Source of the DNA: Nitrosospira multiformis
GTDB taxonomy: Bacteria; Pseudomonadota; Gammaproteobacteria; Burkholderiales; Nitrosomonadaceae
Direction: 5' to 3'
NCBI GenBank assembly: GCA_017306155.1
Contig: JAFKJB010000003.1
Location: forward strand, 1 to 64,000
Length of the DNA: 64,000 nucleotides
Position 1 is the first letter of the stretch; each line of letters opens with the position of its first letter. The notes below the pieces were generated by a model. The model did no database searches. It saw nothing but the letters and a program-made list of their open reading frames with translations, and had not been told where the DNA came from. Positions 1 through 7,745 of this stretch are shown one piece after another. Both the position numbers and the translations under genes were made by a program.

Positions 1-387
1 TGCCGGGTGATGCGCCAACCGTGCCGCCACCGCCTTCTCCGAAGCATTGCCCGGCAAGTCCACGATGTACAGGTTGCTCTGCCCGATCTTCCTGCCCTTG
101 CCGCCATGTTCGCCCAGAACCTTGGCCAGTTCCTTTTCCGGCAGCCCGGCGCGTGGCATCACCAGGATGCGGCCCTTCGCCCAGCCTAGCGGCTTGTGTA
201 CTCCAGGCCCCCTGCCCTCCGGAGGTTCTGCACTGGACATGACCGGAGCCAGCCCCAGCAAAACTCCCAGTATCGCCACTGCAAAGCGGGGGCGGGATGA
301 GGCAGTACCAGCGGGCAGGGTTGATGTGAGCCTCTCGGCAGGCTGGTCTGGTAAGATGGTCCGATCTTCCCTCTTGTCGGTGTTCAC
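1..387 (-). CDS. Subtilisin-family (S8) serine protease, N-terminal part (cut by window edge)
   Basis: Partial gene: 129 codons from a GTG start at 387 run without a stop to the window edge. The start is chosen for the AGGAG eight bases upstream. About 35 polar residues precede a hydrophobic stretch (FAVAILGVLLGLAPVMSSA), which looks like a Sec signal peptide with a long n-region. After it comes a segment of the pattern KGRILVMPRAGL...LGEHGGK...YIVDLPGNASEKAVAARLA, which I recognise as the fervidolysin-like propeptide found in front of secreted S8 proteases. The catalytic Asp/His/Ser domain lies outside the window, so the protease call rests on the prodomain alone. It is followed downstream of its promoter region by T2SS genes on the same strand, so it is a plausible T2SS substrate (inference). 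Confidence 0.68.
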   Translation of the reverse strand, partial: MNTDKREDRTILPDQPAERLTSTLPAGTASSRPRFAVAILGVLLGLAPVMSSAEPPEGRGPGVHKPLGWAKGRILVMPRAGLPEKELAKVLGEHGGKGRKIGQSNLYIVDLPGNASEKAVAARLAHHPA

Positions 388-779
388 GTTCGACTCCTTT
401 CTGATTGTGGAAAATCAAGTTTCAAAAAAGCAGCAGCTTCTGCCTTTCCAATAAATGATCAGCTTGAGCCCGTTTTAAGCATTTTCTATGCCAACCCTGC
501 TCTTTCAGCCAAAACAGATACTTGGGGGAAACGGGTCCCATGTGACCGTCGCCTTCCGGCGACGCGGAAATGACCGGCGGAGGATAGATTCCTGAGAACA
601 GGGGGATGTGAATGTCGTTGAAGAACGACTATAGCGAGTGGAGTGCGCGCGTAAGGAATATCTTCGGGGGTAAGGATTATCTTCTGGTGCAACTGCTATC
701 GCTTATTGATTACAGGCTGGTCAGAGGCTGGTCGCGGCTCGCCAGAAAACTCCATAACCGGCCGGGTCGCAATCGAGCG
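388..779. other. Intergenic region between gspM and the S8 protease gene
   Basis: About 390 bases with no gene I can support. It must hold the promoter of the leftward protease gene. A perfect 7-bp stem with a TTCC loop (CGTCGCC/GGCGACG, 547-564) is present but lacks a T-run, so it is not a clear terminator for gspM. No gspN gene is visible after gspM. Confidence 0.5.
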
Positions 780-1283
780 CTACTCTGGAGCGGCACGCAC
801 GAATGTTCCCGTCACGGTCACTATTCCCGGTTCGGGCAAGGCTTCAATCCGGCCCTTTTCAAAACGCACATGCTGTAACTGCATTGCCACGGCCCACTTC
901 AGCCAATCCGCGAACGGAACAGCCTGGAACGTGACCTGAACCTGATCATCGTCCAACGCATTGATACCATTCAAAGCATGTGAAACCCCCAGGGCATCCG
1001 CCTGGGTTTGCGCGAGCGCCTTCAAATCACCGGATGACGGGGACGCGGATGGAGTAATCTTTATGCGCTCATACCCAGCCGCCTGTCGCTCGAACTCTTC
1101 TGCCTGGACGCGCAGTTGCGGAAGGCTCGAGCGCAACCGGGTACGCGCCCTGTCCGCTGTGCTGACCAGCCACAGGTAAAGTACCACGCTCAAAATCACC
1201 CCCAATATCAGGAGGAGCCGCCGCTCCCGGGGAGAGCGTGCTTCCCATGCTTTCCGCAACCGTTCCCGCAACCATTCCCTCAT
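780..1283 (-). CDS. gspM: Type II secretion system inner-membrane protein GspM
   Basis: 167 residues. It is a bitopic inner-membrane component of the T2SS assembly platform that pairs with GspL. A short basic cytoplasmic N-terminus (MREWLRERLRKAWEARSPRERR) is followed by one membrane span at about residues 22-41 and a periplasmic coiled-coil/ferredoxin-like region, the standard GspM layout. Its ATG overlaps the gspL stop by four bases (ATGA type), so translation is likely coupled. It is the last gene of the leftward gspG-M arm. Sequence conservation of GspM is weak, so the call leans on size, topology and position, which agree well. Confidence 0.9.
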   Translation of the reverse strand: MREWLRERLRKAWEARSPRERRLLLILGVILSVVLYLWLVSTADRARTRLRSSLPQLRVQAEEFERQAAGYERIKITPSASPSSGDLKALAQTQADALGVSHALNGINALDDDQVQVTFQAVPFADWLKWAVAMQLQHVRFEKGRIEALPEPGIVTVTGTFVRAAPE

Positions 1284-2536
1284 GGGGCCGTCACCGCGAG
1301 CACAATGATTTCGCCCTCCGCATCTGCCGGAAGCGGATTGATATCGGCTCTCAGATCGTTTTCCCGCAGGTGGGCGGCAATACGATTCACGAGTCCTTCC
1401 TCGGCGGCCAGTTCAAGCGTCATTCTTTCGCTATCATAGGAAACCGCGCGCAGGCTGCCAGGAGCCAGTTCGCTCAATCCCGGCCCCACTGCTTTGATCA
1501 TGGGCAAGAAATCGGCGGTATCAGGCACTCCTGCCGCATGCCGCGCCTCGACGAGCTTCCGGCGCATCTGTAGCGCAGGATCCACGACCGCGACCGCAGC
1601 TGGAAACAGGGCGCGAAACCGGGTTTCCATTTGCTGATGCAAGGCACGCTCCTCATTGGCAAGCAATGCCCAGTCAGCGGCAACGGCCAGGGAATGAATC
1701 ACCAACGCTGCCGCGCCGATCCAGACTGCTGGCCGCAGGCGTGAGAAAAACCCCCTGAAAAGAGGCCAGCGCTTGCGTTCCTGCAGCAGGCTGATACTGG
1801 ATTGCGGTGCCCTGCGCCAATCCCAGGTTCCCGCGAGGTATACAGGAATACCAAGCACGCGTTGCCACGCTTCGATCTGCGGCGCTGTCGCAGGATTCTT
1901 CATGACCCCGGCGTCTCCCCCCTCAAAGGTCATTGCGCCTTCCGGCGCAATCGCGTAAAGCGCGATGGAGGCTGGTCTCGCTCCCTCCCTTTCCGCCTCT
2001 TCGAGCATAAGATGCAATGACAGCGGAGGAGACGCATCGTCTCCGCAATCTGTCGCCCCCCCTTCAAACTCGCCGGTGCGCACGAAACCTTCCTGGCCAT
2101 CCCAGGCAAGACTCCATTCTCCCGGTATCCATGGCAATAACAGTGTTTCACAGTAAATTTCATCCACCCGGATAGCAGCAGCCTGAAACGCATCGAGCCA
2201 CTCTGCCAGCCCTTTTTTATCCACCGCCGCGAGCACCCCCTCGTCTCCAGCGGAACCGATCCAGCTCACCTGATTGGCATCAGGCTCGCGCAGCATCTCT
2301 TCTTCCACAGCAAAAGCCAGTACCGATCCAGTCCGTCGCCTGGCAGCGTCGGGCACGCGAGCGCGTGTGAGCAAAGCCTGGGCAGCTGGAATGATCAGTT
2401 GGGCGGAACGCGCGTTTTTCGGCAGGTCAGCTATCCGCCCTTCCCCTGTCAAGGGCAGTCCATCATCGCCAATCCATATCCACTGGCAGTTCAATGGTTC
2501 CTCCAGAAGAGGGCAACGGATTCTGAGCAGGCTCAT
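1280..2536 (-). CDS. gspL: Type II secretion system protein GspL
   Basis: 418 residues, the usual GspL length. The protein has a cytoplasmic actin-like domain that recruits the ATPase GspE, one membrane span (about residues 268-288, around PAVWIGAAALVIHSLAVAA) and a periplasmic ferredoxin-like domain that contacts GspM. The N-terminus starts in typical style with a short beta-strand and WIWIGDDG. Start and stop overlap gspK and gspM respectively by four bases, showing a tightly coupled operon K-L-M. I see no frameshift or missing segment. Confidence 0.92.
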   Translation of the reverse strand: MSLLRIRCPLLEEPLNCQWIWIGDDGLPLTGEGRIADLPKNARSAQLIIPAAQALLTRARVPDAARRRTGSVLAFAVEEEMLREPDANQVSWIGSAGDEGVLAAVDKKGLAEWLDAFQAAAIRVDEIYCETLLLPWIPGEWSLAWDGQEGFVRTGEFEGGATDCGDDASPPLSLHLMLEEAEREGARPASIALYAIAPEGAMTFEGGDAGVMKNPATAPQIEAWQRVLGIPVYLAGTWDWRRAPQSSISLLQERKRWPLFRGFFSRLRPAVWIGAAALVIHSLAVAADWALLANEERALHQQMETRFRALFPAAVAVVDPALQMRRKLVEARHAAGVPDTADFLPMIKAVGPGLSELAPGSLRAVSYDSERMTLELAAEEGLVNRIAAHLRENDLRADINPLPADAEGEIIVLAVTAP

Positions 2537-3447
2537 GAATATTTACGCCAGACAATAGCGGGCCACCCGCCCTCCTCCCGGTTAAGGAGAACCACTCCGC
2601 CGGCCTGCGCTTCGCCGATGGCTACGCGGAGTGTCGCGAGAAAATAATTGCTGCTGGTTCCAATATCGCTTTCCTCTACCGCAACGCCTTGGGGAAGACG
2701 GTTGAGAAAGTCGGCGTGATCACGAAAATGGACGCGCGCGCGCTGTAGAGTCAATATGCGGGCATTTCCAATTCCCAGGCCCTCGACAATGGCAGCAAGC
2801 ACTTCGGGTGGCGCGGTATTGACATTGACAGTGGTAAAGCCTGGCAGGGCCGTCACGAACGGGCGCAAGCGGGCGCGGATATCCCTGTTGAAACCACGGA
2901 TACGGGCCAGTTCCGCTACATCGGTGAGGGGTCTGTTGGCAGTAAGGTACGAGGGGTTCAGCATACCGTAATATTCATCCTCGGCGCCGTGCTGCGGACG
3001 AGGTTCGCTGTCAACGTCTATCCAGTCAGCCAGTGCATCGGCAAGCGCATCCGGCAAATCGAGCAAGGCCAGCAAGCGCTTGAAGTGAGCAAGCTGTGCC
3101 GCACTGATTTTTCCATCGGGAGCCAGGTTGTTCAGATTGAACAAGCCCTGCTGGTCATGGATGTGCCCCGTGAGTTCACCGTTTTCAACCGGCATCGCCG
3201 GCATCTGCAATGCCCAGGGTTCGCCCAGGTGATCGATGCTGCCCATCCGGCTGTCATCGCTCAGCACGGCGCGAACCCAGTCCACCCCTGCCTTGACCAT
3301 CGCCTGCGCCTGAATGTAATCCTGCGCAAGCTGGCTTTGTCGTGACCAGATACCCTGAGAGGTAATGATGGCTGTTGCGGTTATCGACGCGAGGGCAACG
3401 ACCCCCATGGCAAGCACCACGGCTACCCCACGTTGTCCTGTTCTCAT
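2533..3447 (-). CDS. gspK: Type II secretion minor pseudopilin GspK
   Basis: 304 residues. GspK caps the pseudopilus tip together with GspI and GspJ. The N-terminus has a short basic leader ending in Gly followed by a hydrophobic helix (RG-VAVVLAMGVVALASITATAI), the prepilin-peptidase site and transmembrane segment. It lacks the Glu at +5 of the mature protein, which is characteristic of GspK. The body has the LFNLNNL...YLTANRPLTDVAEL...VNVNTAPPEVLAA pattern typical of the family's alpha-domain insertion. The stop overlaps the gspL start; the start is four bases after the gspJ stop. Confidence 0.94.
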   Translation of the reverse strand: MRTGQRGVAVVLAMGVVALASITATAIITSQGIWSRQSQLAQDYIQAQAMVKAGVDWVRAVLSDDSRMGSIDHLGEPWALQMPAMPVENGELTGHIHDQQGLFNLNNLAPDGKISAAQLAHFKRLLALLDLPDALADALADWIDVDSEPRPQHGAEDEYYGMLNPSYLTANRPLTDVAELARIRGFNRDIRARLRPFVTALPGFTTVNVNTAPPEVLAAIVEGLGIGNARILTLQRARVHFRDHADFLNRLPQGVAVEESDIGTSSNYFLATLRVAIGEAQAGGVVLLNREEGGWPAIVWRKYS

Positions 3448-3451
3448 GTTT

Positions 3452-4072
3452 TCATTGGAAAATGCGTTCTATTTCCTCTCCCGAGGCTAGCGTAATGCGC
3501 AGGCGCACGGCCCGGGGAACGGAAGAAATCGCAGACGCCGGAGAGTCAGGCGCTGCACTTGGCCACGCATTCACCCATGCACGATTTGCGGTAAGATAGT
3601 GCAGTTGCATTTTTGCCACTCCGGCCAATACCGGATAACGCATGGCTGCTGCCCCGGAACCGATGTCAAGACCTGGCCACAACCATAACTCGACTTCCCG
3701 TTTATCATTCAACAGGTAAGCTGTCCGCCGCGCGGCATCCGCTTCTTCGATGGAGCCCAGGCGGCTGAATTCCATGTAGGGCAACAAACCCCCATCGGAC
3801 GCCGCTTTTATCACTCCAAGCCAGGCCGGCGAAACGCCCGAGCCGGTTCGAACCGGCCGCGGTATCGCAAGCTGCACATCATGCTCAAACCGCATCAGGA
3901 ATAAATCTATGCGGCGCCACTTTTCAGTTTCCCGCTTCACATACTCTTGCGCATCGAGTATTGCCGCAAGTCCGCGATAAGACATCACTGCCAGCAAAGA
4001 CAGAACAGTCAGCGCAACCAGCAGCTCGATCAGGGTAAATCCCTGGAAACTGGTTTTACGCCTGGATTTCAT
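3452..4072 (-). CDS. gspJ: Type II secretion minor pseudopilin GspJ
   Basis: 206 residues. The class III leader MKSRRKTSFQG is followed by FTLIELLVALTVLSLLAVM, giving a prepilin peptidase site (G/F) with Glu+5 and a hydrophobic helix. The rest matches GspJ, with RIDLFLMRFEHDVQLAIPRPVR and a C-terminal RVRLRITLASGEEI-like ending. GspJ is part of the tip complex with GspI and GspK. There is a gap of about 120 bases to the gspI stop, unlike the overlaps elsewhere in the arm. No strong Shine-Dalgarno is visible at this ATG, so a slightly different start cannot be excluded, but the leader length fits. Confidence 0.92.
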   Translation of the reverse strand: MKSRRKTSFQGFTLIELLVALTVLSLLAVMSYRGLAAILDAQEYVKRETEKWRRIDLFLMRFEHDVQLAIPRPVRTGSGVSPAWLGVIKAASDGGLLPYMEFSRLGSIEEADAARRTAYLLNDKREVELWLWPGLDIGSGAAAMRYPVLAGVAKMQLHYLTANRAWVNAWPSAAPDSPASAISSVPRAVRLRITLASGEEIERIFQ

Positions 4073-4191
4073 GGAAATGGATTATGAACACTTCTTTCTG
4101 GAGGACATGAACGCAAGAAGGCACAGGAAAATCGGGCGGCGATCTTCCGCTCCCGCAAAACCGGCATCGCACTGTCTCCCGGCAAGCCTGC

Positions 4192-4599
4192 TCACGGATT
4201 CCCCGGAATTGCCGGTTGCGCCAGATATCCTGTCAGGTGCGCAAGCAGGTGCGATTCTCCGGCAGGCGCAAATACCGAAATATTGGCTCGCCGAAATGAG
4301 GGATTTGCGGTTTCCGCAATATCCGTCCGCCACGCAAAATCCATATTTCCTTGCTTTGCTGTCCCACGATATGTACCCGGCGGCAGCCATACACCCTGGG
4401 CACGCTGTTCTGCCAGGAGATTTTCCGCAACCCATCCCGCCAGCAGGCGCGAGCGCAGTTCGCCGGCATTGAGCGTCCCCTGCCCTGCGACACGCAATGC
4501 GGCCATGAGGGCAACCGCAATGATTGCCAATGCGACCAGAACCTCAACCAGCGTGAATCCGCGGCCTCTACCGCAGCTGCCCGGATATGATTTCACCAT
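4192..4599 (-). CDS. gspI: Type II secretion minor pseudopilin GspI
   Basis: 135 residues. The leader MVKSYPGSCGRGRG precedes FTLVEVLVALAIIAVALMAAL, a prepilin peptidase site followed by a hydrophobic helix with Glu+5. The following ENLLAEQRAQGVWLPPGTYRG segment is typical of GspI (family pattern ...A.NLLAE.R....WP..G). It nucleates the tip complex with GspJ and GspK. The 5' end overlaps the gspH 3' end by 32 bases in another frame, so both starts are constrained by an otherwise compact operon. Confidence 0.92.
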   Translation of the reverse strand: MVKSYPGSCGRGRGFTLVEVLVALAIIAVALMAALRVAGQGTLNAGELRSRLLAGWVAENLLAEQRAQGVWLPPGTYRGTAKQGNMDFAWRTDIAETANPSFRRANISVFAPAGESHLLAHLTGYLAQPAIPGNP

Positions 4600-5086
4600 T
4601 CACTCTTCCCTCTCCCGGCAATGCCTGCACCTCGCCAATCGGAGATCCTGTGACTGTATAGCGTTCCGTCCCAAAAGATATCTTTATGACATAAGCCGGC
4701 ATCGAACCGCGGGGACTGAACTCCAGTCGCATAAAATCTGCTGGCGACATTTCGATCAGCATGCCCGTGATCTTCATGCCCTGCGGAAACTTCCGCTCCC
4801 GGAAGAGATCATTATTGCGAATTTCTGACCAACCGGCGCCGCGTTGATTCCGCAAAAACCGATAGCTCGAGCCATCTGTTATCCAGGCGAGAGATCTTCC
4901 TGACATGCGCGCTTCAGTACCCGCCAGATCAAGGAGTTGCGCCAGCCGCTCCGCCTCGACACGAAGAAGAGTTCGTTCGTCCGGCCGCACTATGCTGCTG
5001 ATAAGCCCCGCAAAAAGCCCGATAATCACCAGTGCGACAAGCACTTCGATGAGCGTGAACCCGCCTCCGGCTCTTATCTCAGTCAC
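4568..5086 (-). CDS. gspH: Type II secretion minor pseudopilin GspH
   Basis: 172 residues from a GTG start with AGGATTC upstream. The leader MTEIRAGGG is followed by FTLIEVLVALVIIGLFAGLI, with the class III cleavage site and Glu+5. A GspH-type segment (ERLAQLLDLAGTEARMSGRSLAW...) follows. GspH links the GspG shaft to the tip complex. The gene sits 14 bases after gspG and overlaps gspI. Length is normal for the family. Confidence 0.92.
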   Translation of the reverse strand: MTEIRAGGGFTLIEVLVALVIIGLFAGLISSIVRPDERTLLRVEAERLAQLLDLAGTEARMSGRSLAWITDGSSYRFLRNQRGAGWSEIRNNDLFRERKFPQGMKITGMLIEMSPADFMRLEFSPRGSMPAYVIKISFGTERYTVTGSPIGEVQALPGEGRVNGEIISGQLR

Positions 5087-5100
5087 GAATCCTGTTGGCC

Positions 5101-5622
5101 TTACAGATTCCAGGAGCCAATATCCGCGTCATTACCGTCTCCTCCCCGGGCGCCATCCGCTCCGAAACTGAAAACGTCGATTTCGCCATGAACCCCAGGG
5201 TTCAGGTATTGATAAGGATTACCCCAGGGGTCCTTCGGAAGACGCTCGATATATCCTCCCGCTTTCCAGTTGGAGGGAATCGGCGGATCGGCCGGCTTCG
5301 TTACCAGTGCCTGCAATCCCTGCTCGGTCTTGGGATAGCGATGGTTGTCGAGACGGTACAGCTTGAGCATCTGCATCAGGCTGGCGACATCCTGCTTTGC
5401 TGCGATGATACGCGCTTCATCAGGACGGCTGATGATCTTCGGCACCACCATTACAGCAAGAATTCCAAGAATCACGACTACCACCATGACCTCAAGCAAA
5501 GTAAAGCCGCCCTGCCTTCCGCGCGGTTCATACTGGAGGGCAGTCCAAAAGCTTGGAGTTCGTTGTCTTTCAGAGAGTAGATTGGAACCAGGTTTCTCCA
5601 TCATTTTTACGTAAATACCCAT
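5101..5622 (-). CDS. gspG: Type II secretion major pseudopilin GspG
   Basis: Major shaft pseudopilin. The core GG-FTLLEVMVVVVILGILAVMVVPKI with a downstream C-terminal calcium-site region (WGNPYQYLNPG...GEIDVFSFGADG) is highly diagnostic of GspG. The odd feature is the leader. No in-frame ATG, GTG or TTG lies between the ATGs at 5601-5622 and the cleavage site, so the pre-sequence would be roughly 32-39 residues, whereas GspG leaders are usually 5-10. I give the first ATG at 5622; those at 5604 and 5601 are equally possible, since none has a clear Shine-Dalgarno. First gene of the leftward gspG-H-I-J-K-L-M arm. Confidence 0.93.
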   Translation of the reverse strand: MGIYVKMMEKPGSNLLSERQRTPSFWTALQYEPRGRQGGFTLLEVMVVVVILGILAVMVVPKIISRPDEARIIAAKQDVASLMQMLKLYRLDNHRYPKTEQGLQALVTKPADPPIPSNWKAGGYIERLPKDPWGNPYQYLNPGVHGEIDVFSFGADGARGGDGNDADIGSWNL

Positions 5623-5625
5623 CAA

Positions 5626-6241
5626 AAAACGGACAAAATGGAACGAAGATTACCCAAGAAACTGTTCATTGTCGACTGCGGTTTTGCACCGTGACACATG
5701 CCTCGCGGTTTGCCCCATAATACGCCCTCGACGCAACTTCTACTGACTCCGCCGGGAAAATTCTCAGTCACAGGAAATCGATACCAGCAATAATCCCAAA
5801 GAAAACATATTCCTTATTCGCCAAACAGGAACAAATTAACGCTTATTTTGCACGTTTAGAATCAGGAAAGCCGGAAAACAAATCAGGAGGCGACGACACA
5901 ATGGCGACAGTAAATTGATTCTCGTCAGACGGGAGCGTTGATTCGCGACTTGTCGGCAAAGGAAGTATCGGCTCACATGTTGACACGGACGGATACAGGT
6001 CAGTTTCATGTCACAGCGATGGTTATGCGCGAGCAGACTCGGTTATGGAACTTTATGCCACTTGCAACCGAGGTTAAACCCACTGACCGTGGGAATGATG
6101 CTGGATGCCACCAAGTATTATTTTCTGTTCTACATTCTAAATGGTTGCCCAAGGCAAATTGGCTGCGGCACTTTCGACAGTACTGTCTGGATGCCCCGGC
6201 AGCCACGGTACATCTTCCATTTCTCGCCGCGAGCAAACCGC
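5626..6241. other. Intergenic region upstream of gspG
   Basis: About 615 bases with no supportable gene. It should contain the promoter of the gspG-M arm. It also contains the sequence beyond the broken end of the S51 peptidase fragment. A good ribosome-binding site (AGGAGG near 5885) precedes an ATG that is followed by only four more codons before a stop, possibly the stub of a lost gene. I found no clear inverted repeats or IS ends. Confidence 0.4.
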
Positions 6242-6730
6242 TCAATAGATTCCGCCTCCTGGCTGAGACGAGACCAATGCACCGGTTTCAGCCGAGTCGC
6301 CGCCCGCGATAAACAAAATTTCCGCTTTTTTGATCCGGTCGAGCACGAACGGATCGCTGGCCGCCTCACGCGTCTTTATGACCAGAGTCTCAATGGAATC
6401 GATACCGCCCATGTCGTAGACATACTGGTTGTAGCCGTCGGCCCCGCTGGCGCGGATCACCACGAAATCGCCACCTCCCGCCTTCCGGATCATCCACTTG
6501 AACGCAGCGTCCACGTCGGGACCTCCGCCCATCAGGAGAGTTGACGGCGACCGTGGCCTTTGCGGCAGGACAGCATCGACCGCGTTGCCCGTTAGGTAAT
6601 ATTCGTAGCCTTTGGGCTTGGGCTCCGCCAATACTCCAAAGGCTGCGCAAACCGCAGCAGCGGCCAGGACAAGGCATGCAAAAAGCCGCGGGAAGGATCT
6701 ATCCCTGCCCTCTTCGATATCCCTATGCAT
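6242..6730 (-). pseudogene. Cyanophycinase-like S51 peptidase, truncated N-terminal half
   Basis: 162 residues with a signal-peptide-like N-terminus (LFACLVLAAAAVCAAFGVLA). A segment then matches the N-terminal half of secreted cyanophycinase-like S51 peptidases (LLMGGGPDVDAAFKWMIRKA, GGDFVVIRASGADGYN, AEILFIAGGD). Homology stops right after GGD: the tail SAETGALVSSQPGGGIY is unlike the family, and the nucleophile motif GxSAG that should follow is absent. I find no continuation in any frame down to 5900. The protein therefore lacks its catalytic half and is most likely non-functional. It lies between the two divergent T2SS arms, so intact relatives may have been exported cargo (speculative). 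Confidence 0.68.
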
Positions 6731-7181
6731 TAATCGCTCTTTAAAGAGAAGGATGGCGCCAAACAGGGCCTATCACTTATTTATTATTTATTTTGATCGA
6801 ATGATCCCTTGACGCCAAAATGCTTTCGAGCGAAAAGAAGATGAAAACAGGGTTTAATTCTGCTCCTGACAGAATACATAAAGGAGTATAAACATGTTCA
6901 TGTTAGCAGCAATTCAGCTCATGCACAGCCCGAAGCATAAAGTGGAATATACTCGCGCAACTTCGCCAAGCCTCAATACGCTTGAACAAGGTACAATTGC
7001 GGCTCATGAGCTATTCAGCGAAATCTGACCGATAGAAAGTGACATCACCGAATCTCGCTGAGTATGCAGCAATCTCCACCATGAACTATCGTTTCTTTCA
7101 GGAACTCGTCATAAGAATCATTCCCTGATCGAAACTTTCCGATTTTTACTTCAGCCGTATTGAAAAGTTAAGCATTAAAGA
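6731..7181. other. Intergenic region upstream of gspC
   Basis: About 450 bases holding the promoter region of the rightward gspC-F arm and of the leftward S51 remnant. It contains one short ORF with a good ribosome-binding site, listed separately, and is otherwise AT-rich non-coding sequence. Confidence 0.4.
6894..7028 (+). CDS. Possible small protein (44 residues), unrecognised
   Basis: A 44-codon ORF starting MFMLAAIQLMHSPKHKVEYT, preceded by AAAGGAG seven bases before the ATG, a good ribosome-binding site. The peptide has no membrane segment and no motif that I recognise. It ends about 150 bases before gspC on the same strand. The ribosome-binding site is the only positive evidence; it could equally be a chance ORF or the remnant of a larger gene. 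Confidence 0.22.
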   Translation: MFMLAAIQLMHSPKHKVEYTRATSPSLNTLEQGTIAAHELFSEI

Positions 7182-7712
7182 ATGCCGGAAATCTCGATCG
7201 ACCGGTCGAATCGTGCGCAAACAGTCCTTGTATACCTGATCATCCTCGCCGCACTCGCACTGCTTGGAGGGGTATTGTTGTACTGGACACGCCTTTGGTT
7301 CATTCCCCATCCTCCGCCCAATCTCGAGTCAGGCAGGCGTGCGGGCATGGGAGCGGCCGAAGATATATCGACTGTCAGCGACCTGTTCGGTATTGCACAG
7401 CCAGAACAACCCTCCGTTGCTGTTCCTGCCGGACCCGAGATCAGGCTGTTCGGGGTTGTTGCCGCTTCCGGGAGCGGGCGGGGATACGCGATCCTGCAAG
7501 TGGATGGAAAAGAGATGCTTGCGGTGCCAGAAGGTGAAAACATCGCTCCCGGCCTCCAGTTGGCTGAGGTTCATACCGAATATATTGTCCTGGAACGTGG
7601 CGGAATGCGGGAAACGCTTGCATTGCAGCGCCAGAGCCCGCCTGCAGGTCCTGCTCTTCCGGTGGAGACGGACCTGCCTGGCGAATTTCAGGCGCCGATC
7701 ATAATTGAATGA
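7182..7712 (+). CDS. gspC: Type II secretion system protein GspC
   Basis: 176 residues. GspC is the inner-membrane clamp that contacts the GspD secretin. A short cytoplasmic N-terminus is followed by one membrane span (about residues 14-34, VLVYLIILAALALLGGVLLYW). A periplasmic homology region comes next (SDLFGIAQPE...IRLFGVVAASGSGRGYAILQVDGKEMLAV...GLQLAEVHTEYIVLERGG). The C-terminus has no PDZ or coiled-coil domain, so this is the short form common in betaproteobacteria. It heads the rightward gspC-D-E-F arm, with gspD starting about 30 bases downstream. Some databases label this family GspN/GspC-like. Confidence 0.88.
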   Translation: MPEISIDRSNRAQTVLVYLIILAALALLGGVLLYWTRLWFIPHPPPNLESGRRAGMGAAEDISTVSDLFGIAQPEQPSVAVPAGPEIRLFGVVAASGSGRGYAILQVDGKEMLAVPEGENIAPGLQLAEVHTEYIVLERGGMRETLALQRQSPPAGPALPVETDLPGEFQAPIIIE

Positions 7713-7745
7713 TGCCGTCATCTCATGGGCTACAGAGGTAAAATC

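Noticed and set aside
547-564. Hairpin CGTCGCC-TTCC-GGCGACG as a terminator or REP element
   Set aside because: No T-run on either strand and no second copy with the same arms seen in intergenic regions of the window.
612-878. 88-codon plus-strand ORF with GGGGGATG upstream, between the S8 protease gene and gspM
   Set aside because: It runs antisense through the gspM 3' end, has no recognisable protein pattern and the apparent ribosome-binding site is isolated.
5938-6312. 124-codon plus-strand ORF opposite the end of the S51 fragment
   Set aside because: Needs a TTG start and has no protein-like pattern; probably chance.
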